Shown piece after piece: positions 17,370-26,817 of a stretch of 64,000 bases of DNA (within the stretch, counting starts at the first letter, position 1; each line of letters starts with the position of its first letter). Under the pieces are notes generated by a model. It was not told the origin of the DNA and did no database searches. It saw nothing but the letters and a program-made list of their open reading frames with translations. This DNA is from Paenibacillus sp. FSL H8-0079 (GTDB taxonomy: Bacteria > Bacillota > Bacilli > Paenibacillales > Paenibacillaceae), in the NCBI RefSeq assembly GCF_037991315.1, contig NZ_CP150300.1, positions 4,836,001 through 4,900,000 of the forward strand, written 5' to 3'. The position numbers and the translations under genes were made by a program.

Positions 17370-19022
17370 ATGTTAAACCGGTTTAATGTCCGTGCAGCCA
17401 AAATGATGCTCGCGGTGACAACGATTGTTACGGCTACACTCGGAGGAAGCAGTGCAGCGTGGGCTGTCGAAGACACGACCTCAACGACATCTGCATCACC
17501 GATTAAAAATGTCATTATACTCATTCCTGACGGCATGGCTAACGATGCGACTGCTTTGGCTCGTTGGTACAAAGGCTCGTCCCTAACACTGGACTCCATG
17601 GCAAGCGGCATGGTTCGTACACACTCCGCTGATGCGCCGATTGCGGACTCGGCTCCTGCCGGAACAGCTTTTGCAACAGGTTATAAATCGCATACCGGAT
17701 TTGTCGGTGTACTGCCGGATAAGGCTACGATGCCTGGACAGAAAGCAATTGCACCTGGAGATGCAAGAAAGCCTGTTGCTTCCGTGCTGGAAGCATCCAA
17801 ACTGGCCGGTAAAGCAACCGGGATTATAGCCACATCCGAGATTATGCACGCTACACCAGCAGACTTCTCTGCCCACTATCCGGATCGCAAAAACTACGAT
17901 GCACTCAGCAAACAACAAGTCTACAATGGCATCGATGTTGTGTTGGGTGGAGGTAGCAAATACCTTGAGCCAGCTGGACGTAAAGACGGCGAGAATCTGG
18001 TTTCTTCCATTAAAGCACTGGGTTACGATTACGTCACTACACCGGAGGCAATGAAAGCATCCGATTCAAATAAATTATGGGGCATGTTCGCACCCGCAGG
18101 CATGGCTTACAATATAGACCGTGATCCTGCCAAGCAGCCAAGCCTTGCTGAGATGACATCCAAAGCCATTGAAGTTCTGTCCAAAGACGAAGACGGCTTC
18201 TTTCTAATGGTTGAAGGCAGTAAAGTGGACTGGGCAGCTCACGCCAATGATCCGATTGGTATTATCAGTGACGTGCTGGCATTTGACGATGCCGTAAAAG
18301 TAGCCATAGATTTTGCCAAAGCGGATGGAGAGACTGCCGTTGTGGCTGTTACGGACCATGGTAATGGTGGACTCACCATTGGTAACAACGCAACAAGCGG
18401 CACATACGATAAAGAGCCGTTGTCCACATTTATCGGACCTTTGAAAAAGGCCAAGCTAACAGGCGAGGGCGTTGAAGCGAAGCTGAATGCCAAGCGCACG
18501 AACATCAAAGCAGTGATGAAACAATACTATGGCATTACCGATCTGACTTCCGAAGAGATTGCCACCATTAAAGCAGCTGAACCAGGCAGCCTTAACTATG
18601 CAATCGGTCCAATGATCAGCAAACGTGCAGGGATTGGCTGGACAACTGGTGGTCATACAGGTGGAGATGTTGTGCTGTACACGTATGCTCCGAACAATGA
18701 TCGTCCATTCGGTGTGATTGACAACACGGATGTCGCTAAATATATGGCACGTGTACTGGATCTGGATCTCGACAGCGTGAGTAAACAATTGTTTGTACCT
18801 GCCAAACAGGCATTTACAGCCAAAGGCGCGACCTACAAGCTGGATCTGACGGACGCCAAAAATCCAAAGATCCTCGTTACAAAAGGTAACACCAAGCTGG
18901 AACTTCAAATCTACAAAAATATCGCACTGGTGAACGGCAAAAAGACAGCGTTGGAAGGTGTCATTGTCTATAACGGTGTAGAAGCCTTTGTTCCACAGAC
19001 GGCCGTTGATCTGATTCAATAA
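17370..19022 (+). CDS. Secreted alkaline phosphatase with C-terminal extension
   Basis: A 550-residue exported phosphomonoesterase. The signal peptide ends near AAWA (about 32). The alkaline phosphatase core follows: metal-binding IPDGM (Asp 54), the nucleophile motif ADSAPAGTAFATG with Ser 94, then WAAHAND, AVTDHGNGG and TTGGHTGGDV supplying further zinc ligands. The last ~75 residues (about 475-550) form a separate small domain resembling copper-amine-oxidase-N modules (GVEAFVPQTAVDLI), perhaps for wall attachment. It releases phosphate from organic esters outside the cell. ATG 17370 has AGGAGG about nine bases upstream. It is divergent from the AraC-SBP gene and monocistronic; I see no clear PhoP repeat but did not exclude one. 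Confidence 0.9.
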   Translation: MLNRFNVRAAKMMLAVTTIVTATLGGSSAAWAVEDTTSTTSASPIKNVIILIPDGMANDATALARWYKGSSLTLDSMASGMVRTHSADAPIADSAPAGTAFATGYKSHTGFVGVLPDKATMPGQKAIAPGDARKPVASVLEASKLAGKATGIIATSEIMHATPADFSAHYPDRKNYDALSKQQVYNGIDVVLGGGSKYLEPAGRKDGENLVSSIKALGYDYVTTPEAMKASDSNKLWGMFAPAGMAYNIDRDPAKQPSLAEMTSKAIEVLSKDEDGFFLMVEGSKVDWAAHANDPIGIISDVLAFDDAVKVAIDFAKADGETAVVAVTDHGNGGLTIGNNATSGTYDKEPLSTFIGPLKKAKLTGEGVEAKLNAKRTNIKAVMKQYYGITDLTSEEIATIKAAEPGSLNYAIGPMISKRAGIGWTTGGHTGGDVVLYTYAPNNDRPFGVIDNTDVAKYMARVLDLDLDSVSKQLFVPAKQAFTAKGATYKLDLTDAKNPKILVTKGNTKLELQIYKNIALVNGKKTALEGVIVYNGVEAFVPQTAVDLIQ

Positions 19023-19063
19023 TTCGTTAGAACTACTGGAACTACTGGAGATTACACCATTTG

Positions 19064-19084
19064 GCTGCCGAATACTTCGGCAGC
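19064..19084 (+). terminator. Terminator of alkaline phosphatase gene
   Basis: A 9-bp stem GCTGCCGAA/TTCGGCAGC with a TAC loop, followed by TATTTTATT. Confidence 0.9.
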
Positions 19085-19175
19085 TATTTTATTGTTTGCT
19101 GATAAGGAGTAGGTGCTTGTCCCCGCTTAACGTATAATGGACGTAATATTGATACAAAAAAGGAGAGATTCACCC

Positions 19176-19541
19176 ATGTTGATCAAATTAAACTGGATCA
19201 CGCTGAGGGTCAGTAATTTGGAAGCTTCGCTCGGGTTCTATCACGACATGCTCGGACTTCCCATTCAGCGCAGATTCGAAAGCCGTGGACGGCAGATTGC
19301 CATGCTGGGCATGGAGAATGCAGCCAAGCTGGAACTGATTGAGGGTAGTGAATCCATTCTTAAACGTGAGGCTGGCGTGTCAATCGGTTATGAGGTAAGC
19401 TCGCTGGATGAAGCCATGGAACGACTGACAGAGCTGAATGTCCCGATTTTACGTGGCCCCATCCAGCCCAATCCGCAGCTGCGGTTTATTTACATTACAG
19501 ATCCAGATGGTTTCGAGGTACAACTCGCAGAGCATACCTAA
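19176..19541 (+). CDS. VOC (glyoxalase/dioxygenase-fold) protein
   Basis: A 121-residue single-module vicinal-oxygen-chelate protein. It has the beta-alpha-beta-beta-beta repeat pattern: WITLRVSNLEASLGFYHDMLGLP at the start and FIYITDPDGFEVQLAEH at the end, where the Glu is a usual metal ligand. Members bind metal or small molecules and include glyoxalases, dioxygenases and drug-binding proteins; the reaction cannot be assigned. ATG 19176 is preceded by AGGAGAG at eight bases; an upstream in-frame ATG at 19137 has no ribosome site. It stands alone between the phosphatase terminator and a convergent gene. Confidence 0.85.
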   Translation: MLIKLNWITLRVSNLEASLGFYHDMLGLPIQRRFESRGRQIAMLGMENAAKLELIEGSESILKREAGVSIGYEVSSLDEAMERLTELNVPILRGPIQPNPQLRFIYITDPDGFEVQLAEHT

Positions 19542-19614
19542 TAGCCGAGTGTAACTAAGCATTAAGTGTACTTATCAGGATGACCGGTGGGGTATCGGTA
19601 AGCTTTATGTCTGT

Positions 19615-20838
19615 TTACAGCTTCATGCGGCGCATCAGCGGCACACCTACGCGATTCAACAACCGATCAAGCAGTAGCCAGCACCAGCGTCTGCCCCAAG
19701 GAAGATGGCGCTCATATACAGCGGAATACTCGAAATCCGCCACAGCACCGCGATTGCGCTTGAACTGCGCAGCCCCGGCGCTCTCATGCAACAGATGGCC
19801 GTTCTCGCGAGACTGTCCGATCAGACAGGCCGATAACATGCGGTATAGTCCAACAGACTGGGGCACCGCTGTGTCGTAACCGAACAGCGGCGTTGTCATA
19901 ACTCCATTGCGGCAGAAATAACCCATGACCGCGTCCAGGCGCCCCTCTTTTCGCAGTCCATAGAGCCTGAGTGTTCCTGAAGCCATCGCAGCAGCAATGA
20001 ACCGCTCGGTGAATTGCGGATTGTGATAGGAGTATTTTTCAAGGTATAACAGCTTGTACAACTCCACGATTCGCGGAATATCTGCATCTGTCATATCTGT
20101 TACGGATACGAGTTCGTATCCATGCTTGGCCAATAATTCGTAATCCCGCTTTAGCAACCAGCGCGACTTCGAGTTGCCAAAATTCGGATCATACGCTCGG
20201 TACAGATAGATTTGTCGGCTTGGGATCAATCGACACCCCGCTTCTGTTAGCCTCGCCGTCAGATCGGAATGAAGTCCCGGACACAAGGAGCGAAACACAA
20301 TGACATGCTCAGGGTATCGCTCTTGTACCGCTGCAAGCAAACAAGCCGCCTGATCACCAGACATGGCTGGATACAGATTGGTGGACAACAACCAGTTGTT
20401 CACATGCACGACTTTGTTGATCTGTGATCGCTTCATTCCCCAACCGATTAGACTGAGCAGCGCAGAAAGACCTTTTTCCAACATGGGCTTCTGCAACATG
20501 GTCAATTCCTGCTTGGCGTAACTCACGTAATGCGTGTATGGCGAACAGACATAAGCATTATCATACTCTGTATCGTTCATTGTCACCGGAATAACGAGAT
20601 CATCGATCCGGGCGAGCAGCAATGTCGTTTCCACGTTGGACATAAAGCTTTGGGGCCCTTGCTGCATCATAGGTTCCAAATAAGCCCTGGCATATCTGCC
20701 GTCCTCTGTATTAGGCCAGTCCATGTCTTTGAACAAATGTTGATCATATAGACGCACGCGTTCAGCGCCGTTATCATTCCTAATCTCATATGTACGGTCA
20801 TCGCAGGCCGAGCTGTCTTTCATTCCTTTATTCTTCAA
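19615..20838 (-). CDS. GNAT-superfamily acetyltransferase-like protein
   Basis: A 407-residue soluble protein of the GNAT-like group found in Firmicutes (Acetyltransf_6/FemAB-like fold by pattern). The C-terminal half shows the acyl-CoA-binding style segment DAVMGYFCRNGVMTTPLFGYD followed by helix GLYRMLSACLIGQS; the N-terminal half is likely a second degenerate GNAT module. The acceptor is unknown. It starts at TTG 20838 with GGGGGAG seven bases upstream; an ATG at 20823 is possible but has poor spacing. The next gene upstream (ankyrin) ends 63 bases away on the same strand, so both may be co-transcribed. Confidence 0.6.
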   Translation of the reverse strand: MKNKGMKDSSACDDRTYEIRNDNGAERVRLYDQHLFKDMDWPNTEDGRYARAYLEPMMQQGPQSFMSNVETTLLLARIDDLVIPVTMNDTEYDNAYVCSPYTHYVSYAKQELTMLQKPMLEKGLSALLSLIGWGMKRSQINKVVHVNNWLLSTNLYPAMSGDQAACLLAAVQERYPEHVIVFRSLCPGLHSDLTARLTEAGCRLIPSRQIYLYRAYDPNFGNSKSRWLLKRDYELLAKHGYELVSVTDMTDADIPRIVELYKLLYLEKYSYHNPQFTERFIAAAMASGTLRLYGLRKEGRLDAVMGYFCRNGVMTTPLFGYDTAVPQSVGLYRMLSACLIGQSRENGHLLHESAGAAQFKRNRGAVADFEYSAVYERHLPWGRRWCWLLLDRLLNRVGVPLMRRMKL

Positions 20839-20901
20839 CCTTCTACTCCCCCATGAGGTAACATCTTCTCTTTAACTATCAAGTTCAGTTCAATGGCTAC
20901 C

Positions 20902-21585
20902 CTATCCGGATAATTGCTCTGCAAGCTGACGATACGCCGGTCCGTCCTCTCTCTCGCTGACCTCATCTTCATCCATCTCCAGCCAGTAGTCCGCATCCAG
21001 CAGTTCTGCCATATCCAGCCGCGTAATCTCTGCACATTCAGGATGTTCACATACTGCAATCATCGGCTCAGGACTGTCGTCCCAGTTGTATCCGTTCACA
21101 ATGGCATGCAGGAGTACAGCTGAATCCAGTGCACGGATTTGGGCAGTTGCCTTGTCTGAAGACTCCTCGTACAAAATTTCATCTACAATGCTTTGCTCCG
21201 CCTGGGTCAGCTTGAGTCTAACCGCACCTTTGGTATCCAGTAACATATCCGCTATGTCCGGATTACGTCTCGCTACGTTCCAGGCACTGGCCTGAATTCC
21301 AAGGGGAGCGTCCAGTTTGACTCCATGTTCAATCAATAGCTGAATGGCTTCAATTTGCTTGAACTTCACAGCTTTTTTCAGGGCGGTATCCCCAAGCTTG
21401 TCCTCCACTTCCAAGTTCGGGCCGAATTCCAGAAGACACCGGATCGCTTCAGTCGGCATACGATTTGTCAAAAAGAGCATCAGCGGTGTACGCCCACGAT
21501 CATCCTGTTCGTTGATATCCAATACACCGACGGCTGGTCTGACTTGTTCCACATCTTTGGATTTGCTAATCTCCAACCAATTCAT
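20902..21585 (-). CDS. Ankyrin-repeat protein with DUF4274-like domain
   Basis: A 227-residue soluble protein. Residues about 20-120 are three or four ankyrin repeats (DDRGRTPLMLFLTNRM, DKLGDTALKKAVKFKQIEAIQLLIEHG). From about 135 to the end the sequence resembles DUF4274: LLHAIVNGYNWDDSPEPMIA followed by HPECAEITRLDMAELLDADY, a domain that often accompanies ankyrin or SUKH modules. Such proteins mediate protein contacts and occur in toxin-immunity neighbourhoods, but no toxin gene is visible. ATG 21585 is preceded by GGAGGAG at eight bases; the frame is open to 21645 without a ribosome site. Confidence 0.75.
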   Translation of the reverse strand: MNWLEISKSKDVEQVRPAVGVLDINEQDDRGRTPLMLFLTNRMPTEAIRCLLEFGPNLEVEDKLGDTALKKAVKFKQIEAIQLLIEHGVKLDAPLGIQASAWNVARRNPDIADMLLDTKGAVRLKLTQAEQSIVDEILYEESSDKATAQIRALDSAVLLHAIVNGYNWDDSPEPMIAVCEHPECAEITRLDMAELLDADYWLEMDEDEVSEREDGPAYRQLAEQLSG

Positions 21586-21765
21586 GGTTCGTTCTCCTCC
21601 ATCCTCTTCATACTCTACACAACACTGTATAGGAAAAAAATGCATGCATCAAGTTGTACTCTAGACGAAAAAAAGCCCGTCCAGTACGCTAAATACGCAC
21701 CGACAGGCTCTGCACTGGATTGCTCCGTTACACTCGAAATCTCGGAAACCTCATTCTTTACAAAC

Positions 21766-21811
21766 AAAAAGGCCTGTCTTATACGTTATGGCGTACAGAA
21801 CAGGCCTTTTT
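21766..21811. terminator. Bidirectional terminator between ankyrin promoter region and pectate lyase
   Basis: A 12-bp perfect stem, AAAAAGGCCTGT with ACAGGCCTTTTT; on the minus strand it ends pectate lyase transcripts. A poorer hairpin with GCCCGTC lies at about 21672-21710. Confidence 0.85.
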
Positions 21812-21838
21812 GGTCATGATATGGATGGGCAGAAACTC

Positions 21839-22882
21839 TTATTTTCCGAATACAAGTGTGGTATTGGATGATCCTGCATACTTGGTGACGAACTCACGCG
21901 CGTAGCTGGCACTCTCTACCTGATAACTATAGTTGGAGCTTGGTCTCCAGTTCGTTTTAGGAGAAGTCGGGCTATTCAGAGCCGGCGTACTGCCCGTATC
22001 CGTAAACTCACCTTTTCCTTTGTCATCCAGGATGCCACCCTTTTCAGCGCCAGCACCAAAGTAGTTGTTTTCAGAATAAATCCGTGCTTTTTCACCAATT
22101 GTGATGGCCTGATTAAAGTTGTTGGCATAGTTGTTTTTGAGATGGAAGTAACCATATCTTAAAAGTCCAGGACCACGTACATTTAAATTTTCGAAGTAAT
22201 TATTAGACATCGTCACATGAGGTACGCCATTGTAACTGCTGTTACCATCATTCGGATGACCGAGGATAACGCCATACTTATGGTTCGCAAATTTGGAATT
22301 GCTAATCGTAATGAAGTCAGCGCGATCACCGATATACAGAAGCTTGTCCAGATCACTTCCGCCAGAGCTATAGCTGTGGCCAGCGAACGTCACATGATCG
22401 ATCCAGTAATTGGAGCCAGAAGTGATGTACACCTGGATATCATCATTGCCGTTGATATTCGCTGAATGTTGAAAGGTCAGGTTCTGAAAAATCACATTGC
22501 TTGAACTGCTTGTAGATCTGAAATGAATATTCGTTAATGTATGTTTGTCAAAAGAACCTACCAGTGTCTTGTTCGCTCCAAATTCAACCTTTTGCAGAGA
22601 GGAAGAAGAAATATTCTGTTCAACAACGACAATTTTGGCTGTAGAGCCCGCCATATGTGTTCTCAGGTCATTAAGATTACTAACGTAAACCACCTGACCG
22701 TTCTTGCCACCTGTCGTAGCTGCCTTGGATACACCATTTTCATTCTTGGCACTGCCTGCAAAACCGGTTAATCCGTTCGTACCTGTGTTTGGATAACTGG
22801 CCGCGCCATATGTAGACGGAGCCGTTGAGATCGTTAACAACAATAGAGTTACTGCGAGTAAAAGCAACGAAAACTTTTTCAA
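21839..22882 (-). CDS. Secreted pectate lyase, polysaccharide lyase family 1
   Basis: A 347-residue exported enzyme. A hydrophobic signal peptide ends near STYGAAS (about 27). The body is a right-handed parallel beta-helix of family PL1: [11 protein letters not shown], the Ca-binding/catalytic region [38 protein letters not shown], and [19 protein letters not shown] holding the catalytic Arg. It cleaves polygalacturonate by beta-elimination outside the cell. TTG 22882 is chosen as start: it gives a compact signal peptide and has AAAGGATGG upstream; the frame is open to 22978. A near-ideal SigA promoter is 43-71 bases upstream. No pectin uptake genes are adjacent. Confidence 0.9.
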   Translation of the reverse strand: MKKFSLLLLAVTLLLLTISTAPSTYGAASYPNTGTNGLTGFAGSAKNENGVSKAATTGGKNGQVVYVSNLNDLRTHMAGSTAKIVVVEQNISSSSLQKVEFGANKTLVGSFDKHTLTNIHFRSTSSSSNVIFQNLTFQHSANINGNDDIQVYITSGSNYWIDHVTFAGHSYSSGGSDLDKLLYIGDRADFITISNSKFANHKYGVILGHPNDGNSSYNGVPHVTMSNNYFENLNVRGPGLLRYGYFHLKNNYANNFNQAITIGEKARIYSENNYFGAGAEKGGILDDKGKGEFTDTGSTPALNSPTSPKTNWRPSSNYSYQVESASYAREFVTKYAGSSNTTLVFGK

Positions 22883-22924
22883 AATTTCACCATCCTTTAT
22901 AATATTATCCTCGAAGACAACTCG

Positions 22925-22953
22925 ATTATATCGTGTAACTTCGACTGTGACAA
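22925..22953 (-). promoter_or_regulatory. SigA promoter of pectate lyase gene
   Basis: Minus strand TTGTCA (22953-22948), 17 bases, TATAAT (22930-22925). Confidence 0.8.
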
Positions 22954-23140
22954 TACAATGATTGCAAAAAGACAACAATTATCACTTTTATGCAACAGCA
23001 GATCAGATATAGTGAAAAACGTAAAACCAGGTGCAACAATCAACGTGTTTTATTTATCTGATTGTTCCTCTATTAGGTAATGTAGAAAAGTCTCCTTCAA
23101 CTAATCTGCTCGTTAGTGTAAAAAAGCAGCAAATCAAAAA

Positions 23141-23182
23141 GATGCACCTCCATTGTTAGTCATGACTAACAATGGGATGCAT
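23141..23182 (-). terminator. Terminator of the PTS/6-phospho-beta-glucosidase operon
   Basis: A 26-bp perfect palindrome (23150-23175, centre TCATGA) with outer ATGCA/TGCAT pairs; the minus strand continues CTTTTTGATTT. The remainder of 22954-23251 holds nothing else I can support. Confidence 0.75.
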
Positions 23183-23251
23183 TTCACACGTTGATCGACT
23201 GCTTTTATTTGGTTTTAGTTAATTAAATTTAGCTGTTCAATGCTGGTTAAC

Positions 23252-24703
<1,452 letters not shown>

Positions 24704-24707
24704 TTAA

Positions 24708-26603
24708 TTAAGTGTTCAGCACATGATCTCCATAGGTTACGTTTCCAGTCTTGTGTTGAATGTTAGGGTAACGATCTGAATTGGTCACCACAATCGAAGT
24801 TGTCAGATCATAACCAAGATTTTTAATCTCTTCTTTGTCAAATAACATTAGGGTATCGCCTTTTTGAACTTGATCTCCTGTCTGAACTTCTAGATTGAAA
24901 TGATTACCTTTCAGTTTGACCGTATCGATCCCAACATGAATCAGTAGCTCCATTCCGTTATCGCTAACCAAAGCAACCGCATGCTTGGTTTTGCTTATGA
25001 CAACAACTGTCCCATCGAATGGGGCAACTACTCTCCCCTCAGAAGGAATAATTGCAAACCCTTTCCCCATAGACTCCGTCGCGAATGCTTCGTCATTGAC
25101 TTGGGAGAGTCGTATTGCTTCCCCCTTTAGTGGACTTCCAACATGCTCTTCAACAACATTCTCAACTGGAGAATCATTCACATCTTTGCCCTCAAGCGTA
25201 TTCGTTACCGTTGGATTACTTTCTTTTTCCTCATCTACAGGATCTTTAAATCCAATTAGCCAGACAGCGATAAATGTTAGTACGAAGGAAGTTATAACGG
25301 TTAAAATTACCCATACTAGCGATATAAAACCTTCGTCGCCAATAAAGATCGGAAGCGAAATGATGCTCGGACCTACAAAGGAATATGCAGTCACTCCTGT
25401 TATACCAGCTACTGCCCCAGCCAGAGTAGAGCCGATTAGAACTGCAATAAATGGACGCTTGAGTCTTAGATTCACCCCATATAGTGCTGGCTCGGTAATA
25501 CCAAATAAGGAGGCTACACCTGCCGAAAGTCCAATACCTCTCATTTGGTTATTCTTCGTTTTCAGAGCAACAGCAAAGGCAGCTCCTGCTTGTGCGATAT
25601 TTACCACTAATCCACTAACGATTAATACAGGGTCAAACCCTTTGGTAGCAAACATCGTAATGATCAAAGGAATAAGCGCATTATGTGTACCCGTTATAAC
25701 AAGAAATGGGAAAATTAAAGCGTTAATACTTACGGCAATCCAACCCCATGTGTTCATAACATCAACAAATTTACCAAAGTAACCGCCCAAGAAATCTCCA
25801 AAAGGCCCAAATACGATTAACATGACAGGTGCAACAATTAAAATGGTAAGCATAGGTCTTAGAAAAACCTTGACCATTGCAGGACTTAAACGATCTGCAA
25901 TAGGATTGACATAAGACATCAGCCATACCGCCAAAATAATAGGTACAGCTTGCGAGCTATAACTTAGCAATTGTAATGGAATACCAATAAAGCTAGTAGA
26001 AGTAGCCCCCTCTGCGGACATGGCCATCAGATTAGGATGTAGTAAAATAGCTGCCATGACCATAGCTGCAAAGTGATCTGTATTAAATTTCTTCGCAGCA
26101 GTAAAGGCTACAAAAAACGGCAAGAAATAGAATACGCCATCACCCATAAGATTCAATATCTGCAGCGTAGAACTCTCATTCGTCAACACTCCTGCGCTGA
26201 CCAATATCGTACAAAGGACTTTAATCATCCCTGAACCTGCAATTATAGGAATAATAGGAATGAAGCAGCTCATCAACACATCAAGCATCCGACTGAATAC
26301 ATTTTTCTTCTTAGGTGTTTCAGCGGGATTTGAGTTCCTCGAACTCACCGGCTTTTCTTTAGAAACTGCCATTTCAAATTCTTTATACACTTGTTCAACT
26401 TTCGGTCCAATGACGATTTGATACTGTCCTCCCTGGTTTACGGTACCGTTTACATCTTTCAAGGTTTTAATTGCTTGATCGTTTACCTTGGACATATCTT
26501 TTATAGAAAGCCTTAGGCGGGTAACACAATGGGAAGCGGATTCAACATTTTCATTTCCTCCCAAATGTTTAAGTATTTCTTCAGCTGTTTTCTTGTGATC
26601 CAC
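24708..26603 (-). CDS. PTS beta-glucoside transporter EIIBCA
   Basis: A 631-residue fused phosphotransferase permease. EIIB is residues 1-85 with phospho-Cys 26 (SASHCVTRLRLS); EIIC (about 105-455) has about ten membrane segments with GITEPALYGV and the VITGTHNALIP substrate loop; EIIA (about 490-631) ends with LIHVGIDTVKLKG carrying the active His. It imports and phosphorylates beta-glucosides. Two ATGs at 26612 and 26609 overlap or abut AGGAG, so GTG 26603, nine bases after it, is the better start and gives the usual MDHKK-type N-terminus. The paralogue at 55.8 kb is under LicT; this one is not. Confidence 0.9.
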   Translation of the reverse strand: MDHKKTAEEILKHLGGNENVESASHCVTRLRLSIKDMSKVNDQAIKTLKDVNGTVNQGGQYQIVIGPKVEQVYKEFEMAVSKEKPVSSRNSNPAETPKKKNVFSRMLDVLMSCFIPIIPIIAGSGMIKVLCTILVSAGVLTNESSTLQILNLMGDGVFYFLPFFVAFTAAKKFNTDHFAAMVMAAILLHPNLMAMSAEGATSTSFIGIPLQLLSYSSQAVPIILAVWLMSYVNPIADRLSPAMVKVFLRPMLTILIVAPVMLIVFGPFGDFLGGYFGKFVDVMNTWGWIAVSINALIFPFLVITGTHNALIPLIITMFATKGFDPVLIVSGLVVNIAQAGAAFAVALKTKNNQMRGIGLSAGVASLFGITEPALYGVNLRLKRPFIAVLIGSTLAGAVAGITGVTAYSFVGPSIISLPIFIGDEGFISLVWVILTVITSFVLTFIAVWLIGFKDPVDEEKESNPTVTNTLEGKDVNDSPVENVVEEHVGSPLKGEAIRLSQVNDEAFATESMGKGFAIIPSEGRVVAPFDGTVVVISKTKHAVALVSDNGMELLIHVGIDTVKLKGNHFNLEVQTGDQVQKGDTLMLFDKEEIKNLGYDLTTSIVVTNSDRYPNIQHKTGNVTYGDHVLNT

Positions 26604-26774
26604 CAGCATCATCTCCTATATTGTTCTACACTCCATTTAGACATTACTTATGTTAACGCTTTATTTTCTGTTGTTATACAAGCTAAATATCCTTTTATAT
26701 ATGTCTTTTTTAATCCCTTCTCAGTTTAAATGAATTGACATTAATTATTCACATTCATTTATTATTCTTTTCTC

Positions 26775-26817
26775 AAAAAAAGAGGATGTACACTGTTGGA
26801 AGCGCACATCCTCTTTT
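26775..26817 (-). terminator. Terminator overlapping the stop of the AraC-GH39-like gene
   Basis: AAAAGAGGATGT pairs with ACATCCTCTTTT (12 bp); the minus strand continues with T. It overlaps the TAA stop and separates the regulator gene from the PTS operon, whose own promoter must lie in 26604-26775. A cre-like AAAGCGTTAACA (minus strand, about 26653) has two mismatches. Confidence 0.88.

Noticed and set aside
23150..23175. 26-bp perfect palindrome as a protein-binding operator
   Set aside because: Lies after the operon stop with a T-run on the minus strand, so a terminator explains it better.
24985..25782. 265-codon plus-strand open frame
   Set aside because: Antisense to the EIIBCA gene; Ser/Thr/Pro-rich shadow of membrane codons.
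26650..26668. cre site upstream of the first PTS operon
   Set aside because: Two mismatches in fixed TG positions; too weak to annotate separately.
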